From: Spirochaetota bacterium
GTDB taxonomy: Bacteria; Spirochaetota; Spirochaetia; Treponematales; Breznakiellaceae
Direction: 5' to 3'
Length of the DNA stretch: 64,000 nt
NCBI GenBank assembly: GCA_023406985.1
Contig: JAEXTK010000101.1
Span: 9,639-73,638 of the forward strand
In this document: one piece after another, positions 59,890 to 64,000 of the stretch
How the letters are laid out: every line of letters begins with the position of its first letter
Numbering within the stretch: the stretch's first letter is position 1
The notes under the pieces: generated by a model
Seen by the model: only the letters and a program-made list of their open reading frames with translations
What the model was told of the DNA's origin: nothing
Databases searched by the model: none
Made by a program: the position numbers and the translations under genes

Positions 59890-59990
59890 CGTAGTTTTCG
59901 GGCCCCGGTAGGTCCCGAAAACTACGTCGCAAATCCTTCGGATTTGCGGCCTTGTTTAGTAGGCTGCGAAAAACTGAAGCTTTTCGCAGC
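59890..59990 (-). repeat. Three tandem perfect hairpins between livK and livH
   Basis: Hairpin 1 pairs CGTAGTTTTCGGG (59890-59902) with CCCGAAAACTACG (59914-59926), 13 bp. Hairpin 2 pairs CGCAAATCC (59928-59936) with GGATTTGCG (59940-59948), 9 bp with a three-base loop. Hairpin 3 pairs GCTGCGAAAA (59963-59972) with TTTTCGCAGC (59981-59990), 10 bp. In the transcript they lie after the livK stop and before the livH ribosome-binding site. They could cut transcription down or protect the livK end of the message, so that more binding protein is made; or they are a small mobile palindromic element. Confidence 0.75.
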
Positions 59991-60003
59991 TCCTTCGGTC
60001 CCC

Positions 60004-61164
60004 TTACTGCAACGCGTAGGGGGAAAGTTCTCCCGCGGCGTCGTAGGCGTACAGCTGGTAGGGCACGTTCTTGCGGTCGCCGCGCTCGTCGAACATGAGC
60101 TCGCCGGTGATGCCCTTCACGCCAGAGAGGCTCCGCATGGCGGCGACCACCTTGGCGGTGTCGCTGTCGGTGCCCGCGGCCGCGACGGCGGCGGCGAGGG
60201 CGTTCACGCCGTCCGCGGCGTAGACCGCCCAGATGGAGCCGGGGAGCTCGCCGTAGGCCTTCTTGTACGCGTCCAGGAACTCCGACGCCTCGGGGGTGGA
60301 GAGGAACTGGGGCATGGGCTCGTTGAGCATGAGGGAACCGGCGACGGCCTCGTTACCCGCGATCTTGACGAACTCGGGGTTCGGGACCGCGTTGGAGCCG
60401 ACGAAGCGGCAGTTGAGCCCCGCCTGGCGGGCCTGCTTGATGAGGAGGCCCGCCTCGCTGTAGTAAGAGGTATAGAACCAGAGATCGGGGGAGAGGGTCT
60501 TGAGCTTCTGGACGGCCGCGGTGTAGTCGGTCTCGCCGGGGGTGATGGCGTCGTAGTAGACGAGTTCGGCCTTACCCGCGGAGAGGAGGGGTTCGAGGAA
60601 TTTCTTCGCGTCCTCGGCCACGCCTTTGCCGTAGTCGGAGTTGTCGTGCATGATCGCCACGCGCTTGGCGCCGAGCTTCTCCACGACGGTGGCGAAGAAC
60701 GCCGACTGGGTGTCGTCGCGGCCGCAGGTGCGGAAGAAGGAGGGGCGCTGCTTCTCCATGGTGAGGCGGACGGCCGTACAGCCGTAGCCGACGGAGACCA
60801 CGCCCTTGGCGTCGTAGAGGTCGGCGGCGGGAATCGTGATGCCCGAGCCGTAGGATCCGACGACGAGCTTCACGCCCTTGGAGATGAGCTTCTGGGCGGC
60901 GAGGGCAGAGTCTTTAGGCGTGCCCATGTCGTCGGCGAGCTCGATCTTGATCTGCTTCCCGGCGATCCCTCCCTTCGCGTTGATGAGGGCTGCGGCGGTC
61001 TCGGCGCATTGGCGCGCCCACTGGCCTTCGGCGGCGTACTGTCCGGAAACGGGGGCCTGCAGGCCGATGGTCAGGACGTTGGATTCCGCCTTCTTGCCGC
61101 AGGCGGCGAGAAGGAACGCAAGGGCAACGGCGGAGAGGGAAAAGAGGACGGTGGTTCTCTTCAC
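60004..61164 (-). CDS. livK: Branched-chain amino acid ABC transporter, substrate-binding lipoprotein
   Basis: The 386-residue protein has a lipoprotein signal (ALAFLLAACGKKA, lipidated Cys at about 22) and a type I periplasmic binding fold (about 30-380: LTIGLQAPVSGQYAAEGQWA, AAQKLISKGVKLVVGSYGSG, LWFYTSYYSEAGLLIKQARQ). It captures the substrate for the LivH/LivMG/LivF transporter; leucine, isoleucine or valine are typical, but other amides and acids occur in this family. It starts with GTG at 61164, with AAAGGAG upstream, and is the first gene of the operon. Confidence 0.93.
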   Translation of the reverse strand: MKRTTVLFSLSAVALAFLLAACGKKAESNVLTIGLQAPVSGQYAAEGQWARQCAETAAALINAKGGIAGKQIKIELADDMGTPKDSALAAQKLISKGVKLVVGSYGSGITIPAADLYDAKGVVSVGYGCTAVRLTMEKQRPSFFRTCGRDDTQSAFFATVVEKLGAKRVAIMHDNSDYGKGVAEDAKKFLEPLLSAGKAELVYYDAITPGETDYTAAVQKLKTLSPDLWFYTSYYSEAGLLIKQARQAGLNCRFVGSNAVPNPEFVKIAGNEAVAGSLMLNEPMPQFLSTPEASEFLDAYKKAYGELPGSIWAVYAADGVNALAAAVAAAGTDSDTAKVVAAMRSLSGVKGITGELMFDERGDRKNVPYQLYAYDAAGELSPYALQ

Positions 61165-61220
61165 GGTTTGACTCCTTTCCGAAAGGTTGTAACCCGAAAA
61201 TGCGCTCGGTGGAAAGAGGC

Positions 61221-61248
61221 TTGACGCTTCTTGGTGGCCGGATACTAT
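61221..61248 (+). promoter_or_regulatory. Promoter of the tatD-tcdA genes
   Basis: TTGACG (61221-61226), a 16-base spacer and TACTAT (61243-61248) predict a start near 61255, about 20 bases before the ATG at 61275. Confidence 0.45.
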
Positions 61249-61274
61249 GGGCCCGAGGAGCGGAACGACTCAAG

Positions 61275-62096
61275 ATGGCTTCAGACGCGCACGCGCACCC
61301 CTTCGATTTGGCCCGCAGGGACGGCTCCGCGGAGACGGAACGGCGAGAGCTCGGCGTCGCGTGCGCCGCGAGCGCTTGGCACGAGGAAGAATTCCTCTTC
61401 AACGAGGGCCTCGCCGCCGACGCCGAGCGGGACGGCGGACCGGAAGTGGTCCTCTGCTTCGGCGTCCACCCGCAGCTTCCCTCCGCGGCCGGGGAGCCGG
61501 AAGGAAGGGCGGCCGCTTCCCTCGCGTTCCTGCGTCGCCTCGTCGCCGAGAAACGCATCCGCGCCGTCGGGGAGGCGGGCTTCGACTTATTCGCGGGGGG
61601 CGGGACCTCGTTCAGGGAAACGGAGGAGGAGCAGGAAGCGCTGTTCCGCGCCCAGCTGGAGCTCGCGCGGGACGCGAGCCTCCCGATGGTCCTCCACCTA
61701 CGGCGCGCGATGCACAAGGCTTTCGCGTACCGCCGCGAGCTCCGCGGACTCCCCGCGGTCGTGTTCCACTCCTATTCCGGCACCCTGGCCGAGGCCGGCG
61801 CTCTGCTCAAGAACGGCGTCAACGCATTTTTCTCCTTCGGCACCGTGCTGCTGCTCAACCACAAGCGGGCCATGGAGGCGTGCGCGCTCCTGAGCGCGGA
61901 TCGTCTCCTCTTTGAGACGGACGCGCCCTACCAGCCGCTCCGCGGCAGGGACCGCTCCTCGTGGCGCGATCTCCGGGACGTCATCGCGGCCGCGGCCCGT
62001 CTTCGGGAAGCGGCGGGCTCGGGAGCGGCGGATCCGCGCGGCCTGGAGGAGATCGGCGACCGCAATTTCAGGAGGGCGTATGGCGAGCGGTTTTAG
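61275..62096 (+). CDS. TatD family hydrolase
   Basis: The 273-residue protein is a TatD-like metal-dependent hydrolase, probably a deoxyribonuclease. Metal-ligand motifs of the TIM-barrel amidohydrolase fold are visible: SDAHAHPFDLA at the start, VGEAGFDLFAG, MVLHLRRAMHKAF, VFHSYSG and the C-terminal ETDAPYQPL. The first motif reads DAHAH where DxHxH is expected. Conserved histidines and the final Asp are intact. The start at 61275 is chosen because it begins just before that motif; no good ribosome-binding site is near. It overlaps the next gene by 17 bases. Confidence 0.85.
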   Translation: MASDAHAHPFDLARRDGSAETERRELGVACAASAWHEEEFLFNEGLAADAERDGGPEVVLCFGVHPQLPSAAGEPEGRAAASLAFLRRLVAEKRIRAVGEAGFDLFAGGGTSFRETEEEQEALFRAQLELARDASLPMVLHLRRAMHKAFAYRRELRGLPAVVFHSYSGTLAEAGALLKNGVNAFFSFGTVLLLNHKRAMEACALLSADRLLFETDAPYQPLRGRDRSSWRDLRDVIAAAARLREAAGSGAADPRGLEEIGDRNFRRAYGERF

Positions 62097-62814
62097 GGAG
62101 CGCACGACCCTCCTGGTCGGGGACGCAGGGATGGAGAAGCTCGCGGCTTCTCGCGTCTGCGTATTCGGGCTCGGGGGCGTGGGGGCGGCCGCGGCCGTGG
62201 ACCTCGCGCGCGCGGGCGTCGGACGCATCGTGGCCTGCGACTTCGACGAGGTTGGGGAATCGAACCTGAACCGGCTCGCGTTCGGGTACCGCCGCTTCCT
62301 CGGCATGCCGAAGGCCCTGGCCTTCGCCGAAGTCGCGCGGGACATCAACCCCGAGGCGGAAGTGGACGCGCGGCCCCTCTTCGTGAGCGGCGCGGGCGCG
62401 GCCGACGCGATACCGCCAGGCTGCGACTTCTACCTCGATTGCATCGATTCGCTCAATGCAAAGGCCAACCTGATCGCGGCCCTCAGCCGCGCCGGCCTGC
62501 CGTTCGCCTCCAGCATGGGCATGGGGGGGAGACTGGATCCTTCGCGTATCCGTATGGGATCGATCTGGGAAGCCGTGGGCTGTCCGCTTGCGCGAGCGGT
62601 GCGGCAGCGCCTCAGGCGGTTCGGCGTGGCGGAAACCGCCGCGGTGCCCTGCGCCTGGTCGGACGAGAAACCCGCCGCGCCCGGCGATCCGGTGCCGCCC
62701 CGGCCGGACTTGCCCGGCAGGCCGCGCAGGAGCCAGGGATCGGCTCCCTTCGTGCCCCAGGCGGCGGGCCACCTCTTGGCCTCCTACGCCGTGAGGCGCA
62801 TCCTTTCGCGGTAA
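62080..62814 (+). CDS. tcdA: tRNA threonylcarbamoyladenosine dehydratase (ThiF/MoeB-like E1)
   Basis: The 244-residue protein has the E1-like nucleotide-binding core CVFGLGGVGAAAAVDLARAG, the adenylation-site block CDFDEVGESNLNRLAF, and the TcdA hallmarks DCIDSLNAKANLIA and GMGGRLDPSRIRMGSI. TcdA converts t6A to its cyclic form ct6A at tRNA position 37 using ATP. A central PAAPGDPVPPRPDLPGRPR stretch is a low-complexity insert. The ATG at 62080 follows AGGAGGG and lies inside the TatD gene. It ends 13 bases before the convergent MsrA stop. Confidence 0.9.
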   Translation: MASGFRERTTLLVGDAGMEKLAASRVCVFGLGGVGAAAAVDLARAGVGRIVACDFDEVGESNLNRLAFGYRRFLGMPKALAFAEVARDINPEAEVDARPLFVSGAGAADAIPPGCDFYLDCIDSLNAKANLIAALSRAGLPFASSMGMGGRLDPSRIRMGSIWEAVGCPLARAVRQRLRRFGVAETAAVPCAWSDEKPAAPGDPVPPRPDLPGRPRRSQGSAPFVPQAAGHLLASYAVRRILSR

Positions 62815-62827
62815 TCGGCGGCGCCCC

Positions 62828-63373
62828 CTATTTTACGAGGGCATCGACGCTGAGGCCCGCCTTCTTGAGTTTCGGGGCGATGACGACCCTGCAGTACCCC
62901 GCGAAGGGGTGGGTGTCGTAATAGTCCTGATGGTATTCCTCGGCGGGCCAGAATTTCCCGAGCGGCACGACCTCGGTGACGATCTTGGCTCCGTACCGGC
63001 CCGAGGCGTCGATTTCCGCGATCTTCGCCGCGGCCGCGCTCCGCTGCGCCTCGCCCGAGTAGAGGATGATGGACCGGTACTGCGTGCCGACGTCGGCCCC
63101 CTGCCGATCCGCGGTGGTGGGATCGTGGGCGGAGAAAAAGACATCGAGCAGGCTCGGATAATCGACGCGGCCGGGGTCGAAGGTGACCATCACGACCTCC
63201 GCGTGACCGGTCCGCCCCGTGCAGACCTGGTCGTAGGTCGGGTCGTCCCGCGAGCCGCCCGCGTAGCCGGAGACCGCGGAGATCACCCCCTCGATGCGCT
63301 TGAACACGGCCTCCACGCACCAGAAGCAACCGCCGCCGAAAATCGCCGTCTCGTTCGATGCCGATCCTTTCAT
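62828..63373 (-). CDS. msrA: Peptide methionine-S-sulfoxide reductase MsrA
   Basis: The 181-residue enzyme repairs oxidised methionine. It shows the active-site motif IFGGGCFWCVEAVF (catalytic Cys at about 16), GYAGG, TGHAEVVMVTFDP, FFSAHDPTT, GTQYRSIILY and the EYHQDYYDTHP box with a following Cys (GYCRVVIAPK). No MsrB domain is fused. The ATG at 63373 has no clear ribosome-binding site; an AT-rich TATTAC lies about ten bases upstream on the minus strand, so this could be another short-leader gene. It is divergent from nudC. Confidence 0.93.
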   Translation of the reverse strand: MKGSASNETAIFGGGCFWCVEAVFKRIEGVISAVSGYAGGSRDDPTYDQVCTGRTGHAEVVMVTFDPGRVDYPSLLDVFFSAHDPTTADRQGADVGTQYRSIILYSGEAQRSAAAAKIAEIDASGRYGAKIVTEVVPLGKFWPAEEYHQDYYDTHPFAGYCRVVIAPKLKKAGLSVDALVK

Positions 63374-63438
63374 ACGACTTAAAGTAATAATTATTTCCGC
63401 GATGGCCGAGGAATATCGCGCGTCGCCGGTCTCCGCCC

Positions 63439-63469
63439 TTGACCCTCCCGCTCCCCGCCGGCGTATCAT
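63439..63469 (+). promoter_or_regulatory. Promoter of nudC, leaderless layout
   Basis: TTGACC (63439-63444), a long 19-base spacer and TATCAT (63464-63469) predict a start near 63476, one base before the ATG at 63477. Confidence 0.5.
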
Positions 63470-63476
63470 GGCGGCC

Positions 63477-64000
63477 ATGATCGATGACGCCGTTCCCGCA
63501 GCCGCCTTCCGCTTCCGCGGCGCGGACCTGCTCGTTCCCGCCGCCCTTTCCGATGCCGAGGCCGCATCCGGGTTCGATCCGGCCCTGCTTCCCGAAGCGT
63601 CTCCCGACGGTTTCCAGCTCGACGTACCCCTCTGCGACGGCAGCGCGAAGCTGCGCCTGTACCGCGAAAACCCGGACGCGGCCATCCCCGCGGGCTGGCG
63701 GCAGGTCGGCGCGCGGGCGGCGCTCCTGGCCGCGGCGGCCGCCGCCGGAGGGCCGGTCGGCGCCCATCGGCTCTTCCGCGCCTGCCACCTCGCCCATTGG
63801 CGAGCCGAGACCGTCTATTGCGGCCGCTGCGGGAATCCCTACGGCGACGCCCCGGACGAGGTCGCGCGGCTCTGCCCCTCCTGCGGCAGGCGCGAGTATC
63901 CGCGGATATCCCCCGCGGTCATCGTGCTCGTCACCGACCGGGACGACCGGGCCCTCCTGGCCCACAACGTCCGGTTCCATTCGACGATGCACAGCCTCAT
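63477..64000 (+). CDS. nudC: NADH pyrophosphatase / NAD-capped RNA hydrolase NudC-like, N-terminal part
   Basis: The gene runs off the right edge; 174 residues are visible from the ATG at 63477. After an N-terminal domain of about 110 residues comes a zinc ribbon (VYCGRCGNP and LCPSCGRREYPRISPAVIVL), the start of the Nudix domain, ending in HNVRFHSTMHSL at the edge. NudC-type enzymes split NAD(H) and remove NAD caps from RNA. The Nudix box itself lies outside the window, so activity cannot be checked. An in-frame ATG at 63468 is an alternative start but lies within the -10. Confidence 0.85.
   Translation, partial: MIDDAVPAAAFRFRGADLLVPAALSDAEAASGFDPALLPEASPDGFQLDVPLCDGSAKLRLYRENPDAAIPAGWRQVGARAALLAAAAAAGGPVGAHRLFRACHLAHWRAETVYCGRCGNPYGDAPDEVARLCPSCGRREYPRISPAVIVLVTDRDDRALLAHNVRFHSTMHSL

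Noticed and set aside
1..64000. CRISPR array, prophage, insertion sequence or defence island
   Set aside because: No regularly spaced repeats, integrase, transposase, restriction or known defence genes were seen. The repeats found are short hairpins and paired operator-like sites.

Overview
This is a gene-dense, high-GC stretch of bacterial chromosome. Three hand-counted lines gave about 55 to 57% GC inside the histidine kinase gene and about 70% in the core genes. It holds 56 genes or gene pieces, with no rRNA, tRNA, CRISPR array, prophage or insertion sequence that I could see. The gene families point to a spirochaete, probably Treponema/Spirochaeta-like: a Maf/DUF115 motility-associated protein, several chemoreceptors, a second divergent EF-G, a ParE/ParC pair, DUF2804, and a penicillin-binding protein with an unusually short signal peptidase. 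The lineage is inferred from protein families only, because no marker RNA is present.

Layout. 1-10.8 kb: end of a TPR protein, AI-2E family permease, six-helix chemoreceptor with a C_GCAxxG_C_C protein, the ACT-DUF711 pair, two MFS permeases, DUF2804, a secreted Ntn-type amide hydrolase and an orphan. 10.8-16 kb: periplasmic flavocytochrome-c-like reductase divergent from a TetR regulator, then NADP-isocitrate dehydrogenase back to back with an unknown protein. 16-20 kb: putrescine operon (agmatine deiminase, N-carbamoylputrescine amidase, arginine decarboxylase). 20-27.3 kb: alanine/serine-glyoxylate-type aminotransferase, two-part ThrE exporter, CNNM/CorC protein, HD-GYP protein, a membrane protein, and a class I aminotransferase broken by one base. 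27.4-36.9 kb: lepB-PBP-Maf operon divergent from a LysM-M23 peptidase, a tiny secreted peptide, PIN-PhoH ATPase, zinc-ribbon protein, and a propeller/degenerate polysaccharide deacetylase. 36.9-43.9 kb: AT-richer signalling block (NarL-type kinase and regulator, chemoreceptor, CheW, CheY-like, second chemoreceptor). 43.9-55.3 kb: DD-carboxypeptidase, asnS, citrate synthase, EF-G2, coiled-coil protein, topoisomerase IV genes. 55.3-64 kb: small protein, macrodomain protein, branched-chain amino acid ABC transporter with a LivM-LivG fusion, TatD nuclease, TcdA, MsrA and the start of NudC.

Most interesting signals. (1) Citrate synthase and isocitrate dehydrogenase lie 32 kb apart. Each has a pair of 5-2-5 inverted repeats (consensus GYATA-NN-TATRC) spaced a whole number of helical turns apart in its promoter region, which suggests one unknown regulator for the 2-oxoglutarate branch. 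(2) At least ten genes have a sigma-70-like promoter whose predicted start site falls within about 0-3 bases of the start codon and no Shine-Dalgarno site, while neighbours have a normal short leader with GGAGG. Leaderless translation therefore appears common here. (3) Three perfect hairpins stand in tandem between livK and livH. (4) Several enzymes have altered catalytic motifs: the deacetylase, HD-GYP and EF-G2 proteins.

Promoters, operators and terminators were found by reading, not by a scan, so they are candidates. Start codons were chosen from Shine-Dalgarno sites, promoter spacing, gene overlaps and family start patterns. Many long open frames opposite real genes are GC-driven shadows and were left out.
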